Shown here: piece by piece, positions 22,785 to 34,944 of the stretch | Position numbering within the stretch: the stretch's first letter is position 1 | How the letters are laid out: every line of letters begins with the position of its first letter | Origin: Oidiodendron maius Zn | Taxonomy: Eukaryota; Ascomycota; Leotiomycetes; Myxotrichaceae | Direction of reading: 5' to 3' | Length of the DNA stretch: 64,000 nt | Assembly (NCBI GenBank): GCA_000827325.1 | Contig: KN832880.1 | Coordinates: forward strand, 910,803 to 974,802 | Program-made: the position numbers and the translations under genes | The notes under the pieces: model-generated | Seen by the model: only the letters and a program-made list of their open reading frames with translations | What the model was told of the DNA's origin: nothing | Databases searched by the model: none

Positions 22785-25700
22785 CTATTTCTCTAAAATC
22801 ATTCTCTCCAATTCCTCCTTTTCACCACTGTGCCCAACCATCTCCTTGAATAACCCCTCGATCCCTAACAACTCCTTTGGACTACCAAACTGAACATTTA
22901 CACCGTCCTTCATGACCAATATCCGATCGAAATCAACCACTGTGCTCAAGCGATGCGCTATAACTAGCAAGGTTGTATTTGCAAATTCCTCACGAATTGA
23001 GCGCTGGATTAGTCTATCAGTTGCCATATCGACAGCCGAAGTCGCCTCATCTAATAAAAGCACTTTTGGACGCGATAGTATTGCACGTGCTAGACACAGC
23101 AGCTGCTTTTGACCTTGTGAGAGATTAGAGCCGCCTGATGCAATGGGGGTTGCGAGTGAGAGGAAAATATTTGTGTTTCCAGCTTGCTCGATGGCTGTGA
23201 CAGAGCTTGACGCTAAGGACTCTGCTGCAGCCGATTCGGGAAATGGGGTGTTGGTTCCCGAAGGAATAAGGTGGACGCTCATTAAGGCTTTCCGGAGTTC
23301 CAAATCGCTGAACTGATTGGAAGGGTCGAGATTCGTGCGGATCGTGCCAGAAAACAGGACAGGATCTTGTGGAATAATAGCCAGACGGGTGCGCAAGTCG
23401 TGGAGTTTGATTTTCGAAATATCGACGCCATCAATCGTAATGCTACCTTTCCGGGTTTGGAGAAAGCGGAAGAGGGCAAGTGATAAGGTTGATTTCCCTG
23501 ATTTGTGTCAGAACAAGGTTATGACCTTAAAGAATCTAGTTCGAATAGGTAGGGATATAAAAACAGTAAAACATACCTGCACCTGTTCTGCCAACGACTC
23601 CAATCCTCTGATTGATATCCGCCGTAAAGGTCAATCCCTTCAAAATAGAAGGTAAACCTTCAGCATATCCTACTTCCAACTCCTTGACCTCTACTTTGCC
23701 CTCCTCTGGCCAGCTCGCTCGCACATCCGCTCCATCCTGATTTTCGGTCTGCAGATCCCGGTACTCAAAAATACGTTCGGCCGCATTCATATCAAGCTCT
23801 GTCTGAGTGGATACGGATATACCCCAATTAACGGCATGGCCAAAGTTCATCGCAAATGAGAGGGCGAACCCAGCTAAGCTAGCATCAATCCTGGGGGTGC
23901 AAATAACAAAGGCGCCGACAGTAGCGGAAAACATCGAAGCCGTGAGACCGATACGAATCATAAGCCAATTCCGAAAGAGGGAGTTATGCCAAGAGCAAGC
24001 TGCCCAGTCATCAATAAGAGAGAACATTCTTGCGGTGAAATCAGGCGATTTTGAGAATGCTCTGATCGTTGATAGACCACTAAGTGAGGATGAGAAATGC
24101 GATATCACCGGAGATTTATTAGTGGATTCCAGGCGTTTGACAGTCCGCGCTGCAGCGATATAACGATTGGCAAAGATACCGCATGCTGCTAGAAGAACCA
24201 CTGCAAAGATAATTATAAGTGGCGAAACGAAAAGAGCTGCTCCCATAATTCCAATGAGGTCCCAAGTTACATTGGCAAAGTAATAGAAGTTTGTAGCGAG
24301 CGATGAGTCCAGATTTGTAAAGTCTCCTGTGAATCTGTTCAAAATTCTTCCCGTTGGTACAGTATCAAGCCATCGAAGTGGTGCTCGAAGAACACTATGC
24401 AATATATCCTTGAATATCTTCCGCGATGCTCGGAGAGAACCAGTGTACACACAGTAAAGACGGCTGATGGATATAAACACTGATATTGTCGATATAAAGC
24501 AATAGATTCCGAGATAGAACCACAGGCTTCTGGTTTTCGCCTCAGTCGAGAAACTTGTGGGGACGCTCGTGGAGTTTATGGAGCTCAATGATTGACCGAA
24601 AGGCTGTGTCTGCATAGTTTGCTGATACTGATAAACCATACGGGGTAATCCGGCTTCGACATGCCCGTACGCACTCGACCAGACTTTGACCCAATAAGTG
24701 CGACCCACCGAGAAGCTTTCGGCTAAGGCATAGAGAAGGACGAGGAAAGACCAGAATGGCCATCCACCGGAAGTTTTGAGGTACCCAGTATAGACTGATG
24801 TTTTGACTCTTCCAGTCTCCCGTTTCTCATCCTCAACAAGCTTCTTAGGCGTTGACTTAGCTACAGTTGCGAGATCTGAGGATGGAATTGCGGCTGAGCC
24901 ATTGACTTTTGCCACCTGCCGTACTTTATCTTGATTCGCATCTTCGGACTCCGCGGAATCCTCCGCTTCAAGAATTTCATTCAAGGTCCCAGTCTGCCGC
25001 AATTCGTCTACTAAGCCTGCATGTTCGACAAGGCCGTTAGCTGAGAAGCGCACAGCGTAATCCGCACGTGGCAAACAGAGCGACACGTGGTGCGTAACCA
25101 AAATTCGAGTTCTTCCCCTTGCAAGCTCACCCAAAAGTGCGTTTGCGAAAACATACTTTCCGACATGCGCATCGAGAGCACTGAACACATCGTCCATAAT
25201 GATGATACCTGCCCTCGAGTAAAAAGCTCGTGCTAAGGTCAGCCGCCACTTCTGCCCGCCACTAAGAGTAATTCCTTGTGCACCGACCTCGGTTTCATCG
25301 CCATCCTCGAATATAGAAAGATCTTGTGATAAAGCACATGCTTGAAGTACTTTTTCATATCTGACTGGATCAAATGGCAGGCCAAAGAGGATGTTATTCT
25401 TGATTGTAGCATTCTCAATCCAGGGAGTCTGTGAAACAAAGCAAATTGCAGTGGGAATAATCCAATCAGCAGGTGTTGCTTTGCTGTCATACCGCTGGCC
25501 TAGCGGAGGAGCTCGTGGGGCTTGTATATAACCAGCTAGGACTTCAGCCTCCCCCAATATGGCCGCAAGAAGTAAGGACTTTCCAGATCCAGTAGGTCCT
25601 GAAATGACGCTGAGGGCATTGTTGGGAAAGTCGAGGTTGAGGTCTCGCAGAGTGAACCGGTCTTCTGTTGGTTCTTCAGGGCCGTAAGGAAAAGTGACTG

Positions 25701-27982
25701 ATACGTTGTGGAAAGATATTGCATCACCCGGATGAGTATTCTCAACCTTCTCCGGCGACCGAAGGAAATTCTCAATCCTGTCGCAGCTGACTTTGGCATT
25801 TATTGCCGTAACTAGCAGTAACGGAATATGAGACACGAGGCCTTCAAGGAACATGAACAGTGTAATCGCCGTAAAAGCAACCGAAGGCAGCAAATTCCCG
25901 TTAATGTACGAATATGTAGATAAGGAGAGTGCCGTTAGGACGATAGGAGTAAACTCAGACGCAACGGCCATGTAGAGGTTGGTGATTCTTGTTTTCCAAA
26001 GCATGGAAAGCTCCTCCTCGCGTATTTGTTCGAGCTTTTCCGCCCAGTGAGTCTCGATTGCGGAGAATTTGATCTGTCTTATTCCTTGCAGCGCTTCCGT
26101 GGTGACAGCGGCCCTTTGGTCACGAAGTTTCATCAAAGTCTTTTGCTTTTTACCATACCGCTCTGCGAGAGTTTTGTTTATAGGAAAGAGGATCAAAATT
26201 CCAAGCATTCCCGCACACAGACTTTGCCAGCCTACGAGGATTAACAAAAAGACAACAATTATTATAACTTGCCCTGCGCAGTTTATGTACTGCGAGTTTT
26301 GTGCGCCAAATATAGCGATCGCATCACAATCAACTGCGAACATGTTGACGATATCTTGCTGAGATTTTACACCTGTTTTTGAGTCTTGCTTCTTTGTATC
26401 GTCGTCTTTTGCACCGTCTGCATCCGGGACCTCCTAGAACTCTCGTCAGCTTATATCATCTTGCTACTGTTGTCGAAAGAAGATATTGGTATCCGTCATG
26501 ATTCTTCCAATTCTTTATAGAAAGGAAATAAATATGAATAGCATAATCCCCGAGCGTAGTGAGGAACAGGGTTTCCAGAAGCAGGGCCTCCAGGCAAATA
26601 TGGCCGGTATTTCAGCCTCGTTCCACACCGGTTCTTCCCCACAACGCTTCAGCAGACAATTGTATCTACTAGAGTAATCTCAACAATGCCAGAAAATCGA
26701 ACTCTATTCACCCAATGTTGAAGAGACAGTGACAAGACTTACCTCTGCAGGAAGAGGAATTGAATCTTTCATTTTCATCAATTTTTCGTACATGAGCCCG
26801 GTCAAAGATGATCGAAGCGGAATAACAAGTTCTAGACAAGAAAATTATCAGTATTGCAAAGCAGCTCTAGGAAAAGAGCAAAGCATACCAGCCGTCGACG
26901 CCCAAAAGATTCTAGAGTCGACCAAACGTGAGCTTACTGTAGCTACAACAATTCCAGCTACGTATTTCCATGCCTTGGGATCAATGGCATCCATATCGTC
27001 TCGGTTCTCAAGGTAGCGAAGTAGCTGTAGTGTCGCAAAGGCGGGAGCCACGTCAAAAAAATTTGAGAAAAGAATAGCTGTCCACTGGAAGAGGAATTGA
27101 TACCGAAATTTCCAGAAAATGTGTGCCCATAGAGGAAGATTATCCTCTTTGAACACAATTCGCTTGAAATTTGCGGTTGCATTTTCTGACCTGACAACGT
27201 GATCCATTGCTGGCATATCTGAGTTTTCGAACTTCTCTTTTCCTGCAGCTTTAAGTGTGTCCTGGCACCACTGAAAACTATACCTGGCCCAAAGACTATC
27301 TGTCATCTGTCGGTCAACGGCTTTATGGTCTGGACGGAAGACAGCTGGACGTCTTTTGAGGCAAAAGATTGTCGCCATCAACCCTAGAGCAGCGATAACC
27401 TGAGCACCTGTCAAAACGGAGGTAACGAAAACCCTATCAGTGTAATTTTGGCTCTGGCCATAATCCCCATGGAGAGTCACCAAAGCCAGGGTAATAATCA
27501 AGAAGCATGTTTGTAACTTCGAGATTGCACTTTTGAATCTCGTAACGGGTTCCACCTCGCGAGCGGTGACAAAAAGTTGCAACAGCAGAAGTACCTTGGA
27601 AGTGTCAGCATCAAATTCTCAACATTCTATAATGGTGGCCAACCCAGGCTGGAATCAACAAAAATATCCCCAAAAGCGATACCCCCGAACGGACGGATTC
27701 GAAATCCTCTCGGACGACTGTGAAAATCGCATCTGCAATTGAAAGTCCGAGTGCTGACAAAGCGAAAATAAAAATTGCGATAAATTGTGGTGTGTTCGAA
27801 AATTGACCTATTGTGTCCTCACTCGCGACTCCATCTTCATCCTCGTACAGAATCCCATCACGATTGGGATTCTTGGCACGCCAGCCGCCAATGGCCAGTG
27901 TTCGAATGGCAGGGAGGGAATATAATGCGATCAATATCGTCAACCCTAAAGCCGCATCATCCGGCCTGTAAACAAGTTCCAT
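22785..27982 (-). CDS. ABCC-type (MRP-like) full-length ABC transporter, five exons
   Basis: Integral membrane exporter that uses ATP to move conjugates, drugs or metabolites. My model is complement(join(22785..23497, 23577..26433, 26743..26831, 26889..27594, 27644..27982)), 1567 aa, and the exon sum is a multiple of three. Domain order is an N-terminal membrane segment, TMD1, NBD1, TMD2, NBD2, as in ABCC. NBD1 has Walker A GPTGSGKS (about 658), signature LSGGQKWRL and Walker B IIIMDD. NBD2 has Walker A GRTGAGKS split by intron 4 (about 1330), signature LSQGQKQLL (about 1456), Walker B VLLLDEATSA and an AHRLST switch. The start is the first ATG; codons before it in frame are non-ATG. The exon 1 donor is uncertain (GTTGGC at 27643 preserves a membrane helix; GTATCG upstream is an alternative). 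Intron 3 is unusually long at 309 nt. Confidence 0.92.
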
Positions 27983-29129
27983 TATGCAATTCAAGCGATT
28001 ACATTACTGTACAAAGGAGACAACCGTGATTGAGGCCGAGTCTTGGAAGTTCTTGGAAATTCTAAGAAGAAGAAAGGAGAAATCAGGCAGTTCATCTCTA
28101 AATGATTCTGTTTTGGTTATCGCCCGGCGTGAGTCAACCGACCTTAAACTAAACGGGAAGGTGATATCGTTTGACTAAACCTCCCGCTTTTACATCTCCG
28201 ACAGCTCACAGAATAGAGAGCCTACTATCCATCGCACTTAAATGGATCGTATAATTAACGAAGCTTGTATATCAGAAAATCACGTAATTCTATAGGGTAA
28301 ATGTTGTGATGAGCTGAACCTACAGCGACTCCTTGGAGCTTAAAGCCCGAGGAGTTGACACAGTACAGTACAGCATATTGCCTACGAGATTTGTATTATT
28401 ATAAAATATGGGCAAGGATGACACGCAATGCCATCACTGAGGAGATCCAGGGTAGTAGATAGGTGATATCTAGCATAACACCACAAGTCTCGACAGCAGT
28501 GCCATATTGACACGGCAGAAATTTGGCGTAGCGCCAGATATTCTCCGTTGTTTCTTCATGGGTGAGATAAGTTCGAAGGCAGGAACCCGAAGTTGGGCCT
28601 AGCTGTCGCAGCCCTTTCCTCCAGTCTCCAGATTCCCCTGCAAGATGTTTGCCTATGTAGGAGCTCTATTCCAGTTGTGGGACTGAGTCTTGTTGCTAGT
28701 TCTGGTGGGGAGCTGACAGGTAGAGATGTAAGTCCTTGGAGTTTGCGCGGTGCTGCTTCGATCGAATCCAGGAACTGCTGATTCAATATGTACGCCAGAT
28801 GTAGCCAATAAATATATCATTCATTAGACCTAAGTTCACTGGAGCACCACACTCTCTCAGAGGAGTTTACGAACAGGATAATCAATTGAAGCACCATTGT
28901 CCCTACGTCGAACACATACCAATATGATCAATGTCTGCTATGTTTTCCGAGTTCATCCTATTGTCACGGCTCGTAACCTTCCCACAGAAAGTATTCCCAT
29001 CCTTAAGCACCCAACCGATCCGCCTCGGCGGACTTGGATCTATTCTCCTAAGCGACGACACCATTGTCCCTAGCCCCCAGCATTATTATCATCATTCGCA
29101 CGAGCCTTGCCACCCTAGCGAGGCTTGAC
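27983..29129. other. Intergenic region, no gene seen
   Basis: Upstream region of the ABCC transporter and downstream region of the small putative secreted protein. Open frames are short and show no motif. The transporter promoter lies in the first few hundred bases on the minus strand. Confidence 0.45.
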
Positions 29130-29489
29130 TTAGTCCGCAGTGATAGTACCATCGTCCTTGGCTGTATCTCCCAAACCATAACCTTCAGGCCACTCCACAC
29201 CCAAATTAAGCCGTAGGCAACCCAACAAGTTCGTTATTCCCCATAGCTATCCCGCTCTGGCGCTCCCTCAGCCACCTCCACTCCGAAGGTGTACGCACCT
29301 GGGGACTCTCATCGACACCATATTCGAGTGCTGTTACATCTACGACGTCTTCGTCAGCAAGAGTGGAGCTAGTACCATCGGGGGATTGCCCAGGCACTTA
29401 CCAGGCGAGTCTTGTCTACCCTCGATATTCAAAGGCAGGGACGCGACTAATGCAACTGCCAAGCCAAGAACTAGTATAAGGGGTTTCAT
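29130..29489 (-). CDS. Possible small secreted protein, three exons
   Basis: From ATG 29489 the first residues (MKPLILVLGLAVALVAS) form a clear signal-peptide-like hydrophobic core followed by LPLNIEGRQDSP. A GTAAGT donor at 29401 with a branch-like gctgacg and acceptor at 29340 gives a 62 nt intron. A GTGCGT donor (about 29294) and acceptor ending gggatag give a second intron of 52 nt, after which the frame continues through GVEWPEGYGLGDTAKDDG to a stop at 29130-29132, about 82 aa in all. Without the second intron the protein ends at 29206 (73 aa). Short motifs resembling D-G-T-x-x-x-x-A-D occur in both the last exon and intron-1 sequence, so the locus may be repetitive. No family recognised. 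Confidence 0.4.
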
Positions 29490-29965
29490 TCTGATGATCT
29501 GACTGTCTTGTCAGCACCTAGACAACCTTAGGCTCTGCAAAAGTGGGGAGTTTATGAAGCTTATGAAGATCTCGTATTCGCTTAGGCTCCGGAACGGAAC
29601 GTGACATTCGGGTCAGCCGTACGGATCTCTCGCGAGCCAATAACACGCCTGCCGAATATAGAGCTGTTCACTGGTCAGTTCCTCTGATGTGTTATCTTCA
29701 GAATAGAAGGATTTTTAAGACTTGTTATTAGCAGACGGTGTCACCAAGATACTCTTTGAGCTCTACCTATAAGCTTTCGCTGCTTTCGCTGCTTTCGCTG
29801 CCTGCTTGAGTTTAGACAGCACATGTCGTATCCTGGTGGTGCTTTACAGTCCGGCTGCCTAAGATATATAAGCACTCTATATTGAAATTATATAAGCACT
29901 GTATATTGAAGCTAAGTTATAAATTTAATAGTGTCTGCTATTCATTTCTCTTCAAAACACTTCAC
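29490..29965. repeat. Gene-free stretch with short direct repeats
   Basis: No gene is seen. Around 29774-29801 the 9 bp unit ctttcgctg is repeated three times. About 29866-29911 holds two copies of a unit beginning atataagcact and ending tatattgaa. Both are local tandem duplications in the 3' flank of the PQQ-like gene. Confidence 0.6.
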
Positions 29966-31606
29966 CTAAGACTCATCTTTGATGGCTACAATTCCAGAAA
30001 GAACCCCTTGATACAATGTTCCATCGGGGACCAATAAATTGCCTCGTGCCTCAGAGTTGTAAGTCCCGCCAGCTCCAGTCCTAACTGCCCATGCCGTTTT
30101 GCCCGTCTCCCAGTTCACTGCTTCAGCGTACCATTCATAAATCCCCTCATTTGCTAAGTCCAAGTCCTGAGTATAAGTGTAGAGCAGCCCTGTTTTGGTG
30201 GATAAAACCCCGCCGCCAAGTACACGAACCTGATTCTCCCACACTAATTCGCAGCCAGCACCACCAGGCAGAACATCCACCCGAACCATTCCTGGTGCCA
30301 TTTGTGTGAAGTTATTCCATTCTCCATTAATATCTGTCGGAGCGGCCAAAAGAATTGCGGTTGCATTATAATCGTTGAATGCCACGGCTCCGCATCGGCC
30401 GTTCGAATCGCAGTGTCCAATCGTCCCGGTGTCACAAGCGCTCGCTCCTGGTACGAAGATAGGTACCCGGCATACAAGTTGATTTTCCTGGGCTTGTGGT
30501 GCTTGTCTATAGATGAGCATAGAGATCTGAACATTGGCATTATCCGTTATGGCGAGGTACTCCTCGCCGAGTAGCGTGGGTGTTGTGCCAGAACCGCGTG
30601 CAAAACCACCGGGCTTTATTGCATCACCAGCAGCGTAAGATCCATTCCACAACGACTCTACTGGTTCAGCACTTCCAGATCCCTGCCGGAAGGCATACAT
30701 ATAGCCCGTAGCGTTAGGTTGGTTTGCTGCGCCCGATGGCCCTGTTACTACAAATACTGTCTCCCCACTGACAGCAATGCCATTTTCAACCATCTGGTTC
30801 GAAATGTGTATGACCTGGACCGTATTCGATGGTGTTATGTAACCAAATGTAGTTGAATTCTGAACAGCGTCACCAGCACCGACAATCCCCCCAGTCGTGA
30901 ACCAAATATTGCGTCTAGAATCGTACATGCTGTTAAGAAGATGTTCCCCTTGTTGGAGGTAGGATGATAAATTGATAGCGCGGGCCGTGGTAAAGTTTGG
31001 CGGGCTCATAGTATTATCACGGTTGATAACGTAGATATAGCCTTGCTTGGTTGGAACGATGATTTCGTCCTCCATCGTCATCTGCATATATGTGAGAATG
31101 AGTGTCTGGTTCGCGGGTGGCGTCCATGTCGCAAGAACTTCTAGGGTCATAGGATCGACTGCATTCAGAACATATCCCGTAGCGGCAACGCCACCTGCGG
31201 TGATGCGTCCCTCGTTATCGAAGAGCATAACGGCGAGTTCAGTATCATATGATTTAACCGCTGTATTGTGCCCTTTTGGCCCGGCGTAGTTGACGCATCC
31301 CGTATTTCCTCCATCCACATGCATCATTGACACCTCAGGGATGTATTTTGACTTAGGTACAAGTGGCGCAAGTTCAACAGCAGTGCCAACAAATGCGGGA
31401 CCGTACAGCTCCTGCGTGCTCGGTATCGAGGAATTGCTCGTGGCCCGGGGTCTGAGATGCGACGCAGGCTAGAGCAGTGAGCATCATAATGAAAAGTTTC
31501 AAGGAGCTGCAACAATTACCTTTGCATCTTGTGAACGAGGCCTTGGGAGAACATCTTCGAGTGCCATCACGATGGTAGCAATACATACTAATAAATTCAA
31601 ATGCAT
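29966..31606 (-). CDS. Secreted PQQ-propeller-like protein, two exons
   Basis: Predicted secreted protein of 529 aa; my model is complement(join(29966..31468, 31520..31606)). Exon 1 encodes a signal-peptide-like start (MHLNLLVCIATIVMA). A 51 nt GT-AG intron then joins in phase 0 to a long exon. An alternative ATG frame within the intron is rejected because it does not join the mature frame. The mature part has many repeated strand-turn blocks such as GYIYVINRDN, NIWFTTGGIVG, GETVFVVTGPSG and GLLYTYTQDLD, with N-glycosylation sites. This layout is typical of a PQQ-like (quinoprotein alcohol dehydrogenase-like) beta-propeller. No PQQ-enzyme active-site motif is evident, so enzymatic function is uncertain. 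It is divergent from a Zn2Cys6 regulator. Confidence 0.75.
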
Positions 31607-32364
31607 AGCAAATCGGTGACCGCTGATTCGGTGTTTGTAAGTGTGCGTGGGGTTATAAGGAGAACGAAAGGAAGAGCTGCCGCGAATTTAATCTACTTGG
31701 TATTGGAAGGAATAAAAAGACTACAGGAAATGGTATTAGAAATGCGGAAGAGGCTGAAATTTGAGGTATCACGATTTATATAATTGTTGCTGCCAATTCA
31801 GAAGAGACCGTTTTCTGCAATTTTACCTACTGTACCTGAGCCTTACAGCCCGCAATTAGAAGATCCTTGACGAAAAGAATATACGAGGCTTCTGATGATA
31901 ACAAATATAGCATAATATCATTAATTTCAAAGTGTACATCATTTCCGAGTGGCGCATTCGTACAAAATTAGCAAATCATGAAGCCGGCTCCGAGCAAACC
32001 GCAACAATGGCAGCTGGAAATGAAACTGCTGGAGATAGAAGCCTGTTGGTCTTAAATTGCCTTTGTACAGGGACCCATCAAACGAACGAGTCACAGAGCA
32101 AGTTGTCCGAGCATCAGGCGCTAATTAGCCCCGGTTAAAAGCACAGCCACAAAAAGTGAGCGACAATGGTGGGACTTTTGCTCTTAATATCATTAATAAT
32201 GTGCTTTGGCGCTCCTTATAAACAGACGTCAGTCAAATGCAGAGCACGGAACTCGACATGCACGCGACGGAACTGGAGACTAGGCTACCATTTAAAGCCC
32301 TTTTCATCTGTCTGAGAATTCAGTTGCGACGCAGCATTGGTTACACTTCTATTTTCCAGTTCCA
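31607..32364. promoter_or_regulatory. Divergent intergenic region, PQQ-like gene / Zn2Cys6 regulator
   Basis: These 758 bp lie between two divergent start codons and contain no recognisable gene. It is a candidate shared regulatory region for the secreted protein and the regulator. Confidence 0.45.
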
Positions 32365-33629
32365 ATGTCTCGCCCTTATCAAAAGACTCGAAGAGGCTGC
32401 TCCCAATGTAAGGCACGCAAAGTAAAGGTACAACATTCTGTTTTTTTTCTTTCTTTTTTTTCTTCTTTTTTTTACAAGTAGGATTTCAACCACTCGAGAA
32501 TTTATGCTGACTGAAACGGAAAATACAGTGCGATGTGCGGATGCCATCTTGTACAAACTGCACTAGACGGTCGAAGCAATGCAGCTTGGTCTCTATCACC
32601 CCTGTGCGAATTTTCTCTAGGTCGAAGTCGAAGATCGAAATGACGACAGCAGTGTTACTTTCTCCTCGCGGACCAAGCGCCAACCTCCGGTATTTTGCTA
32701 GGCTCTTTCCTAATATGGCCTCCAATGATGTACTTGACGATGAGATATTCCATCATTACACAACATCTACATATGCTGCTATAGGCACAAATAAGGCCCT
32801 GGACGTATGGAGCGTAAAAATCCCGCAGCTTGCTCTCGAGCACCCCTTCCTTATGCACGGCCTGCTTGCGGTCGCAGCGATACATCTTGCAGACATCAAC
32901 CCTCAGCGACATTATCTATTTGTGACGAGAGCCTTAAGGCACAAATGTTTTGCCCTCCCGTTGTTCCGCCAACTCATATCAGAAATTACGGAGCAGAATT
33001 GTCATGTCATATTTACATTCTCTAGTTTCGTCATTCCATATGCTTTAGCCTCACTTGACTCATCAGAGAGCGAGAACTTAATTCCTAGTGCCAGTGGGCG
33101 GACCCCAAACTGGATGTCCCTCATCCGCGGCGCTCATGGTCTCCTCTATAATAATTGGGGATGGCTTTTAAATGGGCCATTTGCGCCTCTTCTCGAACGA
33201 ACAAAGTTCCCAATAGACTTCGCAAATAATCCTGACGATGGATATCTAACCGCATTACTTCCAGTTTTCTCACCCCCTGATCCGATTTCATCTGATGATC
33301 AGACAGCGCTCAATATCTGCAGAGGAGCATTCGACGAACTACGTAGAATATACGCGTTACCTTACTCACCATGCAAGACAGTCGATAAAAAGGCTGCCGC
33401 AACTATCTGGCCCGGTACAATTTCACCAGCATACATTCAGCTACTTCGTGAACGCAGGCCTGAGGCGATTATCATACTCGCTTATTATTGTGTATTGGTC
33501 CATCAGGTTCCCAACTGTTGGTATTTTAGAGGATTTTCTGAGAAATTACTTAGCGCAACATGTCAATGTTTAAGCCCTGGATGGAGAACTTGGATTGACT
33601 GGCCATTAGAGCAATTAAATATGAAATGA
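32365..33629 (+). CDS. Zn2Cys6 transcription factor (Upc2/Fungal_trans_2-like), two exons
   Basis: Nuclear DNA-binding regulator of 387 aa; my model is join(32365..32427, 32529..33629). The zinc cluster has Cys at residues 12, 15, 22, 29, 32 and 39 and begins MSRPYQKTRRGCSQCKARK, a form usual for sterol- and metabolite-responsive regulators. It is split between residues 21 and 22 by a 101 nt intron that carries a long pyrimidine tract. The body resembles the PF11951 class: a P-x-L-A-L-x-H-P-F-L-M-H block, LLAVAAIHLADINP, a WMSLIRGAH block and a hydrophobic C-terminus. It is somewhat shorter than usual regulators of this class (about 400-450 aa). It is divergent from the secreted propeller-like protein, which it may regulate (inference). 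Confidence 0.88.
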
Positions 33630-34944
33630 AAATGAGCTTTGCAATATTCTTTACCTAATTAATACAATAGGCTATTTTTTTTAACTTCATTCCTGGGAAA
33701 ATTTAAGTATTTTAAAGAGCGAGAATCCGGGCTACTCATAAAATCACTTGGGGATAATGCACAAGGTATAACGACAAACATCTAGATACGAGTGGCCAAG
33801 ACACTCAGCTTATCAAAGAACTTCAAAGAGATCGATAAGGATCCGTTCAAGTATTTGGCTGATAAGTCAAAATGTAAATATCCTGCGGGTAGCTATTGTA
33901 CTCGATATTCTAGAGCATTCAGTGACGGTAAAAAGTTCCTCGAAGCTCTGGAAAACTCGCTGTTGGCGCTGAACAGCCTGTATGATCACGCGTTAAATAA
34001 TTCCAAAGCTAGGCGTAAATATGGATGGGTCTAGAGAGTCTCAATTGGACATTAGTCACTCAAAAACCCTTCACTGCGGAGAAAATGAAGAAAGCAGTTG
34101 TATTGTCCACTGGCAGAGTTTCAATATTTGATCACCTGCATCAGAGCAACTGTGGGGAGCGTTTTTTTCTACAATAACGCTATACTTTGATCCCTGGATG
34201 GGACCTTTTGTTTAGGGTCGAGGGAATACCCTGCAAAAATCACTTTCCACAAAGCTTCTCTTACGACTTAGTGCCGGAGAAGGGACTGCACTTAGATACT
34301 GTCTGTGCTAGCATTTGTGTGTTGTGCGTCTCCCGCCTCTTTCATTGGTAGAGGGGGGGCTTGACTTTTTACCCTTTTTGCCAGTCGCACTAGTTTGATC
34401 CTGTTGCTCCAATGTCGAGGAAGTATCCATTGAGTTGCGCCATTCTGAGCTTACCTGGAAAGTGCTGGTTAACCGTGACGGACTAGAAAGAAGGAGTAGT
34501 AAGCCTTGACATCTTCTAAAATCCCTACCAATCTCTTGGCTATTGAACAAGATTGAGACAGACAAGGGCTAGCATAGCATACAGTTGTACTACTGCAAAT
34601 GACACTTATTTTGGGCGCGGGGCCTGGGGGAGGTAGTAATATGAGCCTATACTTCCGGTGCTTCCTAAATATTGATGAGTCACCCGAACTACGATATTTA
34701 GACTCTTGCCCGCCAAGTTAGAATCTTTCCTTTTCTTTCGTTCTACGTCTTATATTGTGGCTCGATTATCAGACTAGAACCTATTCATTCTCGTTCTATT
34801 CTTTACCTGTCCCTCAGTACTTGATCCAGTATCGTACGTGAACCCTCACACATGGGGTAAAAGTATCTAGGTGTTCAATTTTTCCTAGGAATGTCTAACT
34901 CTTAGGAGATAGTTCCGCGGACATTTTAGCTCTGACGGATTAAT
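33630..34944. other. Intergenic region with an unassigned short frame
   Basis: A frame at 33792-34034 (+) is open for 80 codons, with lysine-rich, natural-looking composition and no stop upstream for a short way, but no family is recognised. It could be an exon or relic. The rest is unremarkable, and the last few hundred bases lead into the downstream gene. Confidence 0.35.

Noticed and set aside
31374-31586. Alternative signal-peptide-like start (MMLTALACVAS) for the PQQ-like protein
   Set aside because: It lies inside the 51 nt intron and cannot join the mature frame without a poor donor; the upstream ATG at 31606 gives a better signal peptide and canonical splicing.
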